A stretch of DNA of 10,287 nucleotides from Dehalococcoidia bacterium (GTDB taxonomy: Bacteria > Chloroflexota > Dehalococcoidia > UBA3495), in the NCBI GenBank assembly GCA_028822675.1, contig JAPKDE010000081.1, forward strand, positions 1-10,287, in the 5' to 3' direction. A program made the position numbers and the translations under genes. Below the pieces are notes generated by a model. The model ran no database searches, had not been told where the DNA came from, and saw nothing but the letters and a program-made list of their open reading frames with translations. This document shows, piece by piece, positions 1 through 7,418 of the stretch (position 1 is the stretch's first letter; the number at the start of each line of letters is the position of its first letter).

Positions 1-14
1 AGCCTCCACGATCC

Positions 15-1064
15 ATGAAATTCGGTATGTTTGTACTCCCTTCCTGGCCCCAGCATGACCCGTCCCATCAGAGCCGGCTCTACCATGAAATGATTGAACA
101 GATTCAGTACGCAGAGGAGTTGGGATTCGAGTCAGTTTGGCTGGCAGAACACCACTTCACCCGCTTTGGCATAGTGCCCTCCGCCCTGCCGTTGGCCACC
201 TACGTGGCCGGTGTTACCAAGAAAATACGCATCGGCACTGGCGTGAGCGTACTGAACTTCCATGACCCAGTATTCATGGCTGAAGAGACGGCTATGTTGG
301 ATCTGCTGAGCGACGGTCGCCTGGACTTTGGCATCGGTCGTGGCCAGGTAGTCTATGAATACGCCAACTTCAAAGTCGATTACGCAACCAGGACCCAGCG
401 CTTCAACGAAATAGTCGACATCATATTGGGCCTTTGGAGCACACCCGGGTTCACCTACCACGGTGAGCACTACCAGGTAGACGACCTGACCATTGCCCCC
501 AACCCCATCCAGAAGCCCCATCCGCCACTGTACTTTGCCGTATCCAGAACCCCAGGCACCATTGAAGACGCCGTGTCCCGTGGCCTGCCCATGTTGACCA
601 GTGCCAACACCCCGGACGAAGATGTACTTGGCCTACGGGAGCTATATGCCACCAGGTGCGCGGAGAAGGGCATAGAACCCCAGTGGGATAACATGCCGTT
701 CTTCCGCGTTACTTACGTTGGAGAAGACCAGAAAACAGCTGAGGAAGACACCCGTGCGGCCATGGATTGGGTGGCCGACCTCAATGGCTACCGCCGCACC
801 CTAACTGGCGGCAGCGAGATCTACGCCGACTTGGACAACTGGATCAAGACCAGGCCTGAAGAGCCGCCAGCATTTGAGTCTCGGTTGAAGAGCACGGCTA
901 AAGTAGGCACGCCCGACAAGCTTGTCGAAGCGATCAAAACCCTGCGTGACAATCACAATGTCCAGTATTACACCGCGCACTTCTCCTACGGCAACATGGA
1001 GCACGAAAAAGTTATGCGGTCTATGAAACTTTTCGCCGAAGAAGTAATGCCGAAGTTCAAGTAG
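15..1064 (+). CDS. LLM-class flavin-dependent monooxygenase (luciferase-like)
   Basis: A 349-residue protein of the bacterial luciferase-like fold, a single TIM barrel that uses reduced FMN (or F420 in some members) and O2 to oxidise small organic substrates in the cytoplasm. It opens with the family's first beta strand (MKFGMFVLP). The active-site strand at residues 41-48 reads VWLAEHHF, where the two histidines (H46, H47) match the E-H-H of LuxA-type enzymes. The segment around residues 85-110 (MAEETAMLDLLSDGRLDFGIGRG region) is the usual AEE-DxLSxGR phosphate-binding region. It ends with a typical C-terminal helix (EEVMPKFK). The length is normal and the frame is intact. The ATG is chosen because it starts the first strand exactly. 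Only 14 bases lie upstream in the window and no clear Shine-Dalgarno is visible there. The acetyl-CoA synthetase gene follows 79 bases downstream on the same strand. The substrate cannot be read from the sequence; a Baeyer-Villiger type II, alkane or aldehyde oxidising role are all possible. Confidence 0.93.
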   Translation: MKFGMFVLPSWPQHDPSHQSRLYHEMIEQIQYAEELGFESVWLAEHHFTRFGIVPSALPLATYVAGVTKKIRIGTGVSVLNFHDPVFMAEETAMLDLLSDGRLDFGIGRGQVVYEYANFKVDYATRTQRFNEIVDIILGLWSTPGFTYHGEHYQVDDLTIAPNPIQKPHPPLYFAVSRTPGTIEDAVSRGLPMLTSANTPDEDVLGLRELYATRCAEKGIEPQWDNMPFFRVTYVGEDQKTAEEDTRAAMDWVADLNGYRRTLTGGSEIYADLDNWIKTRPEEPPAFESRLKSTAKVGTPDKLVEAIKTLRDNHNVQYYTAHFSYGNMEHEKVMRSMKLFAEEVMPKFK

Positions 1065-1105
1065 CTGACAGCAATCAGGGAATCTGCGCCCAGAGCGCGT
1101 CTAAA

Positions 1106-1140
1106 TAGCTAGCAGCTGAAGGCTGTGAGCTGAGGAGCTA
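1106..1140 (+). promoter_or_regulatory. AGCT-rich leader with Shine-Dalgarno of the acs gene
   Basis: The stretch before the synthetase start repeats the word AGCT several times (tagctagcagctgaag, then gtgagctgaggagcta). GAGGAG at 1132-1137 is a strong ribosome binding site six bases before the ATG at 1144 and fixes that start. The outer TAGCT (1106-1110) and AGCTA (1136-1140) are complementary, so a fold could partly cover the site. The Shine-Dalgarno is clear; any regulatory fold is speculation. Confidence 0.5.
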
Positions 1141-1143
1141 ACC

Positions 1144-3048
1144 ATGGTTCAGCAAGGACAAATCGACCATCTTCTTCAGGAAACCAGTCAAATATTGCCG
1201 CCGCCATCCCTGGTCCAGCAGGCCTATCTCCAAGACCATGACGCCGCCTACCTGAGGTCAGTGAACTCTCCGGAAGCCTTCTGGGAAGACGTGGCTATGG
1301 AGTTGGAGTGGTCCAAACCCTGGGACAAAGTCTTTGAGTGGGATTACCCAACTTTTAAATGGTTCTTGGGCGCCAAGTGCAATATCACGGTCAACGCTCT
1401 GGACCGGCACCTGATTAACGGCAACCACAATAAGGCCGCTTTCATATTTCTGGGTGAAGACGGCTCAGAGAGGGTCTACACCTACGGACGCTTGGCCCAA
1501 TCGGTCAACCGGTTCGCCAATGGACTGAAATCTCTGGGCGTGAAGAAGGGTGACCGCGTGGTCATCTACATGCCTCTGTCCCCAGAAGGTGCCATCGCCA
1601 TGCTGGCCTGCGCCCGTATCGGCGCGGTTCACAGCGTTGTTTACGCCGGCTTCAGCGTTGGATCTCTGAGAGGCCGCATCGAGGATGCCCAAGCCAAGGT
1701 GGTTATCACTGCGGACGTCGGCTACCGACGCGGCAAAGAGGTTGACCTGAAGGGCATCTGCGACGAAACAGTCAAGGATATGGCCCTGGTGGAAAAGGTT
1801 GTTGTCTGGAGTCGTAAAGGCCCGCCGGAGAACCCCAGTCGAAAAGATGTCGATTTCGAACAGTTGATGGCTGACAGCAGCATTGATTGTCCTGCTGAAG
1901 AGATGGACTCTGAGGACGCGCTGTACATCCTTTACACCAGCGGCACCACTGGCACACCGAAGGGCGTGCAACACGTCCACGGTGGCTACATGGTGGGTAC
2001 TTACTACCATTTCAAGACCTTCTGGGACGTTAAAGACGACGACGTTTTCTGGTGTACCTCGGACATTGGCTGGGTCGTTGGCCATAGCTACATCGTCTAT
2101 GCGCCTTTGGTCTCTGGGGCCACCACAGTCTTCCGAGAAGGGGCCATTGACTATCCGGACCCCAGCGTCTTCTACTCGATCATTGAAAAATATGGCGTGA
2201 ACGTAATCTTTACCGCCCCCACGCTGCTCCGGATGCTGATGCGTTTCGGAGAGGAATACCCGCTGAAGTACAACCTGAAATCGCTGCGGTTCCTGACCTG
2301 TGCTGGTGAACCGCTGAACCCCGAAGCCCTGAAATGGACCTACGAGTTCATCTGCGGCAACGGTGAGTGGGGCCACATAGTGGATAACTGGTGGCAAACC
2401 GAGACCGGCGGCCCCTGTCTGGGAACGTCCGCCACGATGCCAGTGAAGCCAGGCCGGGTGGGCCGTCCGCTGCCGGGGGCATCGCTGGATATTGTCGACC
2501 GTGAAGGTGTGTCCATCACTGAGCCGGACAAGGGTGGGTTCTTGGTAATCACGCATCCATTCCCTCATTTCTACCGAACCGTTTACGGCGACCCTGAACG
2601 CTATGCCAAAGACTGGAACACCATACCCGGCGTTTACCTGACCGGCGACGTTGCCCTGCGCGACGCCGAGGGCTATTACATGGTGGTTGGCCGGGCCGAC
2701 GACGTCCTAAACGTGGCCGGGCACCGTATCGGCTCCGCTGAGGTTGAAAGCGCTCTGGTTTCCAATCCCGCCGTGGCAGAAGCTGCGGTCATCGGTATAC
2801 CAGACGAACTCCGCGGAGAGGTCATCAAGGCCTTCGTGACCTTGCGTATGGGCCACGAGCCGTCGGATGCCATGGTTGAGACTCTGAAGCTACACGTTCG
2901 CGGCGAGCTAGGCCCCATCGCCGTTCCCGCTGAACTGGAGTTCATGCCAGTCCTGCCCAAGACCCGCTCCGGCAAGATCATGCGCCGTCTCTTGAAAGCC
3001 AACGAGCTGGGCCTGGACCCGGGGGACATAACGACCCTGGAGGACTAA
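1144..3048 (+). CDS. acs: acetyl-CoA synthetase, AMP-forming
   Basis: A 634-residue, full-length acyl-adenylate-forming enzyme that converts acetate, ATP and CoA to acetyl-CoA, AMP and PPi in the cytoplasm. Motifs appear in family order. The phosphate-binding loop [11 protein letters not shown] is at residues 264-274. The acetyl-CoA synthetase signature WWQTETGG is at 416-423; its second tryptophan (W417) corresponds to the residue that closes the acyl pocket and favours acetate over longer acids. The TGD motif is at 500-502, the hinge [13 protein letters not shown] at 516-528, and the C-terminal KTRSGK carries the catalytic lysine K611, which in homologues is switched off by acetylation. The start has a GAGGAG Shine-Dalgarno at good spacing. 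It lies downstream of an LLM monooxygenase gene, and the 79-base gap contains no obvious terminator, so co-transcription is possible. Propionate or another short acid could also be used; specificity is inferred from W417 only. Confidence 0.95.
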   Translation: MVQQGQIDHLLQETSQILPPPSLVQQAYLQDHDAAYLRSVNSPEAFWEDVAMELEWSKPWDKVFEWDYPTFKWFLGAKCNITVNALDRHLINGNHNKAAFIFLGEDGSERVYTYGRLAQSVNRFANGLKSLGVKKGDRVVIYMPLSPEGAIAMLACARIGAVHSVVYAGFSVGSLRGRIEDAQAKVVITADVGYRRGKEVDLKGICDETVKDMALVEKVVVWSRKGPPENPSRKDVDFEQLMADSSIDCPAEEMDSEDALYILYTSGTTGTPKGVQHVHGGYMVGTYYHFKTFWDVKDDDVFWCTSDIGWVVGHSYIVYAPLVSGATTVFREGAIDYPDPSVFYSIIEKYGVNVIFTAPTLLRMLMRFGEEYPLKYNLKSLRFLTCAGEPLNPEALKWTYEFICGNGEWGHIVDNWWQTETGGPCLGTSATMPVKPGRVGRPLPGASLDIVDREGVSITEPDKGGFLVITHPFPHFYRTVYGDPERYAKDWNTIPGVYLTGDVALRDAEGYYMVVGRADDVLNVAGHRIGSAEVESALVSNPAVAEAAVIGIPDELRGEVIKAFVTLRMGHEPSDAMVETLKLHVRGELGPIAVPAELEFMPVLPKTRSGKIMRRLLKANELGLDPGDITTLED

Positions 3049-3053
3049 ATCCA

Positions 3054-3083
3054 CCAACCCCCATGATGAAAGGGGGCTTTTGG
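3054..3083 (+). terminator. putative terminator after acs
   Basis: Six bases after the acs stop, CCCCC (3058-3062) and GGGGG (3072-3076) form a stem around a nine-base loop, followed by CTTTT. The stem can extend as CCAA (3054-3057) with TTGG (3080-3083) across a bulge. The placement and T-run fit an intrinsic terminator, but the stem is short and the T-run has only four bases. Confidence 0.5.
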
Positions 3084-3134
3084 ATACGACGGCGCCATTC
3101 TAAGGTTCTCCGTGGCTGTCCCTATAAGGATAAA

Positions 3135-3168
3135 TTGTTATAGCATGGTATATCGGCTATCATGCTAT
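3135..3168 (+). promoter_or_regulatory. higBA promoter with overlapping inverted-repeat operator
   Basis: TTGTTA (3135-3140) and TATCAT (3158-3163) make a sigma70-like promoter with a 17-base spacer. The perfect inverted repeat ATAGCATG (3140-3147) / CATGCTAT (3161-3168) covers the end of the -35 box, the spacer and the -10 box. The arms are 21 bases apart, about two helical turns. This is where a HigA-type repressor would be expected to bind for autoregulation. The promoter elements and the repeat are seen directly; binding by HigA is inferred from how the family behaves. Confidence 0.6.
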
Positions 3169-3169
3169 T

Positions 3170-3466
3170 GTGATAATCGGTTTCGCCGACAACAGCACAG
3201 AAGACGTGTTCAATGGAGTCTCTTCTGCTGCATCGAGACGCACCTGCCCATGGTCCTTGCTGAGCATGGCATCACGAAAGCTGGATTTGCTAGATTCCGC
3301 GGTCGCATTGAATGACCTGATGGTGCCACCCGGAAACAGACTGGAGGCCCTACGGGGCGATCGCGAAGGTCAGTACAGTATCCGGATTAACGAACGCTAC
3401 CGAATTTGTTTTGCCTGGTCTGATTCGGGAGCGGGCACTGTGGAGATCGTCGACTATCACACGTGA
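3170..3466 (+). CDS. higB: HigB/RelE-family toxin of a toxin-antitoxin pair
   Basis: A 98-residue RelE/HigB-like toxin; the family cuts mRNA on the ribosome when not neutralised by its antitoxin. The N-terminus (xIIGFADNSTEDVFNG) and the central RKLDLLDSA and PPGNRLEALRGD segments are typical of the family. So is the closing block at residues 68-83 (GQYSIRINERYRICFA), which holds the conserved basic residues, followed by the terminal VDYH. The start is a GTG, chosen because family members begin at that point. There is no Shine-Dalgarno, and the -10 box ends seven bases upstream, so the mRNA is probably leaderless. It is stopped by TGA, 28 bases before the antitoxin gene. Length and frame are intact. 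The low GC of this module relative to the flanking metabolic genes fits horizontal acquisition. An out-of-frame reading from 3112 is not the real gene. Confidence 0.88.
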   Translation: MIIGFADNSTEDVFNGVSSAASRRTCPWSLLSMASRKLDLLDSAVALNDLMVPPGNRLEALRGDREGQYSIRINERYRICFAWSDSGAGTVEIVDYHT

Positions 3467-3494
3467 ACTACTGCCATGACTTGGAGCATTAAAA

Positions 3495-3797
3495 ATGGTT
3501 AGAGTACCGACCGACCGAGAGCCAACTCACCCAGGCGAGATGCTGGTGAAGGAATTCTTGGAGCCAATGGATATTACTCAACGTGACTTGGCCGATGGAA
3601 TCCGAGTGCCATATCAACGGGTAAACGAGATTGTGAACGGGCGCCGAGGAATTACGGCCAGCACCGCGCTTCGCCTTGCCAAATATTTCGGAAACTCGGA
3701 GGAGTTTTGGCTGTTTCTTCAGTTGCGCTGGGATTTATACCAGGCGAGAAACTCAGGTGAAACGGACTTGGAAGAGATTCAACCCTTGAGCGCATAG
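3495..3797 (+). CDS. higA: HigA-family antitoxin, XRE-type DNA-binding protein
   Basis: A 100-residue antitoxin that binds and neutralises the upstream HigB toxin and normally represses their shared promoter. The family hallmark HPGEML is at residues 12-17. The helix-turn-helix spans about residues 28-53 (TQRDLADGIRVPYQRVNEIV then NGRRG). The typical dimer-forming segment FGNSEEFWLFLQLRWDLYQA follows. The start is supported by TTGGAG at 3481-3486, eight bases before the ATG. The toxin-first order and 28-base gap are characteristic of higBA. The inverted repeat at 3140-3168 is its likely operator. The frame is intact and the length normal. Confidence 0.92.
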   Translation: MVRVPTDREPTHPGEMLVKEFLEPMDITQRDLADGIRVPYQRVNEIVNGRRGITASTALRLAKYFGNSEEFWLFLQLRWDLYQARNSGETDLEEIQPLSA

Positions 3798-3853
3798 GCC
3801 TGAACCTGAACTAGCCACGCACTAACAACCAACCCATAGGAGACCACCCACCC

Positions 3854-4984
3854 ATGAAGGTTTATTATTTCAGCGAATTTCCCTACCATGAGTACCCTGA
3901 GGAAGAGGCGGAAAAGTACCCCTCGTTGCGACTTACTTTTCCCAACAAGCATTTTGACCCGAACGTCGCCACGGACCTGTTCAAACGCTACTTTGACGAG
4001 TGACAGTACGCGGACGAGTTAGGCTATCACGGCATCATGGTTAACGAGCATCACACCACCCCGTCGTGCATGAACGCATCATGCAACCTGACGGCATCGA
4101 TCCTGGCCCGCATCACCAAGCAGGCCAAGATTCTGCTGCTGGGCAATATCCTGCCCATTCATGAGAACCCCACACGTCTGGCAGAAGAGATCGCAATGAT
4201 CGACGTGATCTCCGGTGGCCGGGTCATTTCTGGAATGGTCCGGGGTACAGGCGTGGAGACCGTCTCCACCAACATGAACCCCACTGAGAACCGAGAGCGG
4301 TTTGAAGAATGCCACGATCTGCTGATTAAAACCTGGACCACTCCCGGTCCCTTCCGCTGGGAGGGCAAGTACTACAACTACCGGGTGGTGAACCCTTGGA
4401 TGGTTCCGGTGCAGAAACCCCATCCGCCCATCTGGGTGCCCGGCACGTCAAGTCCTGAGACTGCCGAGTGGGCCGGTTCGCATGGCTACACCTACGTTGC
4501 GTTCCTAACGGCCGTGGACGTGACGCTGGAGTTGTTCGACATGTACCGGGCCGCGTCTGTGGCGGCCGGCAATACGCCGACCAAAGATAACTTTGGCTAC
4601 CTGCTCTGCTGCTACGTGGCCGACACCCAGGAGAAGGCCGACGAACAGGCCAAGCATTTCCTCTGGCGCATGGGCGCGACGACTAAGGGGCCGAGGGAGT
4701 ACATGAACCCGGTGGGCTATCGCTCCGCCGCTGCCACAGCAGTGGCCGGACGCCGGAATGCTGTACCTCTGGCCCAACAGACGTTTGAAGAGCTAAAAGA
4801 GAATTACCACATCGTCTGCGGCACCCCGGAGACAGTCCTTGAGAAACTGGAGTATCTACACGGCGAGCTGGGCATGGAACACCTGATCATGTACGGTCAG
4901 GAGTCCAAGATGGACCACGAAGCCACTATGTCCAACATCGAACTGTTTGGCAAAGAGGTTCTGCCAATTATTAGGGATTGGTAG
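3854..4984 (+). pseudogene. LLM-class flavin-dependent monooxygenase interrupted by in-frame TGA
   Basis: Read from the ATG at 3854, which has AGGAG at 3838-3842, this is a 376-codon luciferase-like monooxygenase with one in-frame TGA at 4001-4003 (codon 50). Both sides are clearly one protein. The N-terminal MKVYYFSEFPYHEYP strand and loop lead to RYFDE, then the stop, then QYADELGYHGIMVNEHH, where E65-H66-H67 is the active-site motif. The rest (AEEIAMIDVISGGRVISGMVRG, the KPHPPIWVPGTSSPE segment, a C-terminal helix) is uninterrupted. Relatives, as I recall them, often carry tryptophan at the stop position, so a TGG to TGA change is the simplest explanation. TGA ends the intact higB nearby, so a general recoding of TGA is unlikely. 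Re-initiation at the ATG at 4037 would give 315 residues lacking the first barrel strand and helix, probably inactive. It may be a recent pseudogene, a sequencing error or a read-through gene. Confidence 0.8.
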
Positions 4985-5047
4985 GAATCGGGGGATTTCG
5001 TTCGGATTGGGAACCGTGTTATTCCTGCAGCTTCCCACTTTCATAAA

Positions 5048-5074
5048 GGGGGACCAAGGGGGATTTGGTCTTCT
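5048..5074 (+). terminator. hairpin downstream of LLM pseudogene, possible terminator
   Basis: GACCAA (5052-5057) pairs perfectly with TTGGTC (5065-5070) around the loop GGGGGAT. The stem can extend outward four more pairs using G-U wobbles (GGGG at 5048-5051 with TTCT at 5071-5074). It sits 63 bases after the gene's stop. There is no T-run after it, so termination is only a possibility. Confidence 0.3.
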
Positions 5075-5170
5075 CAACCAACCACGTTCCTTAATGATAC
5101 CCACCTAAATGGTAAACTGGGTATGAAATTGGCCCGCGCTTAAACTGTCGGGCTATAGCTGAAAATCCAT

Positions 5171-5193
5171 GCGGCACGCTAGTGCTCGCTTTT
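5171..5193 (+). terminator. terminator-like hairpin just before the ABC exporter start
   Basis: GCGGCAC (5171-5177) pairs with GTGCTCGC (5182-5189) around a GCTA loop, with one bulged T, and is followed directly by TTTT (5190-5193). This has the form of an intrinsic terminator. It lies only 16 bases before the exporter's ATG, so it would either stop upstream transcription or act on the leader. The function is inferred. Confidence 0.35.
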
Positions 5194-5209
5194 CATATCA
5201 GGCGGATTA

Positions 5210-7237
5210 ATGATGCACGGAGCTACGCCGGAGCCACCGGCAAAAAAAGCAAGCCAATTGGGCCTTCCTAAATCGTCCAGTCCCATTGTGCCCAGGACGG
5301 TGCGCCTCTTCCGGCCCTACCGGTTCCAGGTTGTTTCCGTAACGGTCTTGATACTGATAACTGCTAGTATCGGAGTCGTCAATCCGTTGCTCATCAGGAC
5401 CGTCTTTGACTCGGCATTGTTTCCGGCGGGCGGGCCCGATATGAACCTGCTCTGGGTGCTGGCGGCCATCATGTCAGCCATCGCGATTCTCAATGGCGTG
5501 ATGGGCGTGATACAGACCTACATGACCAACAGTGTTGGTCAGAGCGTAATGCGGGATCTGCGTGACGCCGTCTACGCGCATCTACAGGGCATGTCATTAG
5601 GCTTTTTCACCAGCACCCGCACCGGTGAGATACAGTCGCGGGTTTCCAATGACGTGGGTGGTATTCAGTCAGTGGTTACCAGTACGCTGACCGACACCGT
5701 AGCCAACATCGTCATCTTCCTCAGCACACTGGTGGCCATGTTGATCCTGTCCTGGCAACTGACCATCGTTGCTGTTGCCACCGTGCCTTTCTTCTTTGCC
5801 CTGACCCGGGTTGTGGGCAAGCGACGGCGGGCCGTTACTTCGGAGCACCAACGCTCCATGGCTGAGGTTACGGCCATCACCCAGGAAACGTTGTCGGTGT
5901 CGGGAATCATGCTGGCCAAGTTATTTGGGCGGCAGACCCAGGAGATGGCCAACTTCCACCGGCACAACCAGGAGTTGTCCGACTTAGCCGTGCGGCAACA
6001 GATGATCGGCCATTCATTCTTTGCCGTTGTGATGACCTTTCTGTCGATCTCGCCGGCGTTCATCTACCTGCTGGCGGGTTACCTGATTTCGGACACCAGT
6101 GGACCTGTGGTATCCGCTGGCACCATCATTGCCTTTACCACTCTGCAGAGTCGGCTGTACTTCCCGGTGGGCAGACTGCTACAGGTGTCGGTCGAACTGC
6201 AGTCGTCCATGGCTTTATTCGAGCGTATCTACGGCTACCTGGACCTGAAGCAGGACATAGTCGACTCACCCGATGCCGAGTCGTTGGATCTTGATACGGT
6301 TTCTGGCGGGATTTCCTTTGACTCGGTGCGGGTTAATTACGCCCGGTCTTACGGCGAAGAGACAGAAGATACTGCCGAAGAGGTTGAGGAAGACGATTCC
6401 CGGCAGTGGGCCTTGGACGGTGTAAGTTTGGATATACCACCCGGCCAATTGGCGGCCTTTGTGGGACCGAGCGGCGCCGGTAAGACAACTTTGGCGTACT
6501 TGGTACCCCGGCTGTATGACGTGACTGAAGGGTCGGTTTCAATCGATGGGACAGACGTGAGGCAGATACGGCAGGTGGATTTGGCGGCGATCATTGGGTT
6601 TGTGACCCAGGACAGTTACCTGTTCCACGACACCATGGAGCGCAACCTGCTCTACGCACGACCGGAAGCCACCAGGGACGAGATGATTGCGGCGGCCAAG
6701 GCGGCTTTCATCCATGACCGGATCATGGACATGCCAGATGGCTATGACACGATAGTTGGTGAGCGGGGTTTCAGATTGTCGGGCGGCGAGAGGCAGCGGT
6801 TGTCCATCGCCAGGGTGATCTTGCATCAACCACGGGTGCTGATACTGGATGAGGCAACTTCAGCCTTGGATACTACCAGTGAGCGTTATGTTCAGACGGC
6901 GCTACAGCCGCTCATGCGTGACCGAACGACGATGGTGATAGCCCACCGGCTGTCCACGATCATTGCTGCCGACGTAATCTACGTGGTAGACCAGGGACGG
7001 ATCGTTGAACACGGCCCCCATGACACGTTGCTGGCTAAGGGTGGTTTGTACGCCAGTCTCTACCAGCAGCAGTTTGGCGGCGGGCGTATCGAGGCCTACT
7101 GCGAAGACGGGGTTATCTTCAGCGACGGCAGCATCAGCACGTCGGAACGCCCGGAACCCGTGTTGACCCCAAGCGGGGCGGAAGACGGCCCCAAACGCTC
7201 CCGCAAGGACGATGAAAAGATGCCCTGGGAGGATTAA
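5210..7237 (+). CDS. ABC-type exporter half-transporter, fused permease and ATPase
   Basis: A 675-residue inner-membrane protein, expected to work as a dimer that exports a lipid, peptide or drug-like substrate using ATP. About six membrane segments lie near residues 41-62, 80-102, 163-182, 184-202, 270-294 and 300-325. The ATPase domain follows: A-loop tyrosine Y377, Walker A GPSGAGKTT (419-427), Q-loop Q467, signature LSGGERQR (523-530), Walker B VLILDEATSALD (from 543) and switch histidine H579. All catalytic residues are present, so it should be active. Two oddities stand out: a strongly acidic stretch at 382-396 (GEETEDTAEEVEEDD) between the A-loop and the next strand, and a roughly 53-residue hydrophilic tail after the domain (623-675) ending KMPWED. 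The start is one of two adjacent ATGs, with only a weak AGGCGG (5200-5205) before it. It seems to be a single-gene unit, convergent with the LLM gene to its right. The substrate is unknown. Confidence 0.93.
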   Translation: MMHGATPEPPAKKASQLGLPKSSSPIVPRTVRLFRPYRFQVVSVTVLILITASIGVVNPLLIRTVFDSALFPAGGPDMNLLWVLAAIMSAIAILNGVMGVIQTYMTNSVGQSVMRDLRDAVYAHLQGMSLGFFTSTRTGEIQSRVSNDVGGIQSVVTSTLTDTVANIVIFLSTLVAMLILSWQLTIVAVATVPFFFALTRVVGKRRRAVTSEHQRSMAEVTAITQETLSVSGIMLAKLFGRQTQEMANFHRHNQELSDLAVRQQMIGHSFFAVVMTFLSISPAFIYLLAGYLISDTSGPVVSAGTIIAFTTLQSRLYFPVGRLLQVSVELQSSMALFERIYGYLDLKQDIVDSPDAESLDLDTVSGGISFDSVRVNYARSYGEETEDTAEEVEEDDSRQWALDGVSLDIPPGQLAAFVGPSGAGKTTLAYLVPRLYDVTEGSVSIDGTDVRQIRQVDLAAIIGFVTQDSYLFHDTMERNLLYARPEATRDEMIAAAKAAFIHDRIMDMPDGYDTIVGERGFRLSGGERQRLSIARVILHQPRVLILDEATSALDTTSERYVQTALQPLMRDRTTMVIAHRLSTIIAADVIYVVDQGRIVEHGPHDTLLAKGGLYASLYQQQFGGGRIEAYCEDGVIFSDGSISTSERPEPVLTPSGAEDGPKRSRKDDEKMPWED

Positions 7238-7240
7238 CGT

Positions 7241-7300
7241 TTGCCTCAGCGGAATGAACTGCGCCGCATCCATGGTTCGACGGGCTCACCACGAACGGTT
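7241..7300 (+). repeat. 60-base direct repeat, copy A
   Basis: Starting four bases after the exporter stop, this 60-base unit matches copy B at 7419-7478 in 55 of 60 positions. Weaker similarity continues to about 7335 (both copies then have a GGACAAT word). Its end (7274-7298) is the 25-base core GGTTCGAC...CACGAACGG. I recognise this core as a short dispersed repeat common in environmental bacterial genomes, where its translation produces spurious peptides such as VRxAHHER. It is not a protein-coding repeat: the differences from copy B change amino acids freely. Confidence 0.85.
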
Positions 7301-7359
7301 CGCTGGACGGCTTGTCGGGGACAATAGCGTAATTTCGGATTGTGTGGAAGTGGTTTCTA

Positions 7360-7384
7360 CCGTTCGTCCTGAGCTAGTCGAAGG
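7360..7384 (-). repeat. inverted copy of the 25-base repeat core
   Basis: Read on the minus strand, this stretch matches the core of copy B (7452-7476) at 21 of 25 positions. The four differences are two pairs, GG to CC at core positions 1-2 and CC to GG at 16-17, as if both sides of a short stem changed together. It lies between the two direct copies, so it can also pair with either of them in single-stranded DNA or RNA. It resembles the widespread element whose forward translation gives VRPELVEG. Confidence 0.8.
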
Positions 7385-7418
7385 ATCCGCTCGCATAGGT
7401 CAAGACTAAATACCGGAA

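Larger units (their letters stand above)
4985..5209 (+). other. intergenic region between LLM pseudogene and ABC exporter
   Basis: This 225-base gap holds no credible gene. It contains two G-runs (aaagggggaccaaggggga, around 5045-5063) like the G-rich spacer sequence after acs at 3072, plus two hairpins described separately. A weak promoter candidate, TTGGCC (5129-5134) with TATAGC (5154-5159), has a 19-base spacer, longer than usual, so I give it little weight. Confidence 0.4.

Noticed and set aside
1465..2568. 367-codon minus-strand reading frame
   Set aside because: It is antisense to acs, which has all family motifs; long antisense frames are expected in GC-rich codon use.
3112..3315. 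67-codon plus-strand reading frame starting before higB
   Set aside because: It overlaps higB in another frame, runs through the promoter and operator, and its product resembles nothing; the HigB frame matches the family from its first residues to the terminal VDYH.
4001..4003. TGA as selenocysteine or as a reassigned sense codon
   Set aside because: The position is a helix residue before the active site, not a redox site, and no selenocysteine insertion stem is apparent right after it. TGA also properly ends higB at 3464-3466, so general reassignment is unlikely.
7212..7409. 65-codon plus-strand reading frame after the exporter
   Set aside because: It overlaps the exporter's end and encodes the typical spurious peptides of the dispersed repeat (VRRAHHER, VRPELVEG); there is no ribosome site.
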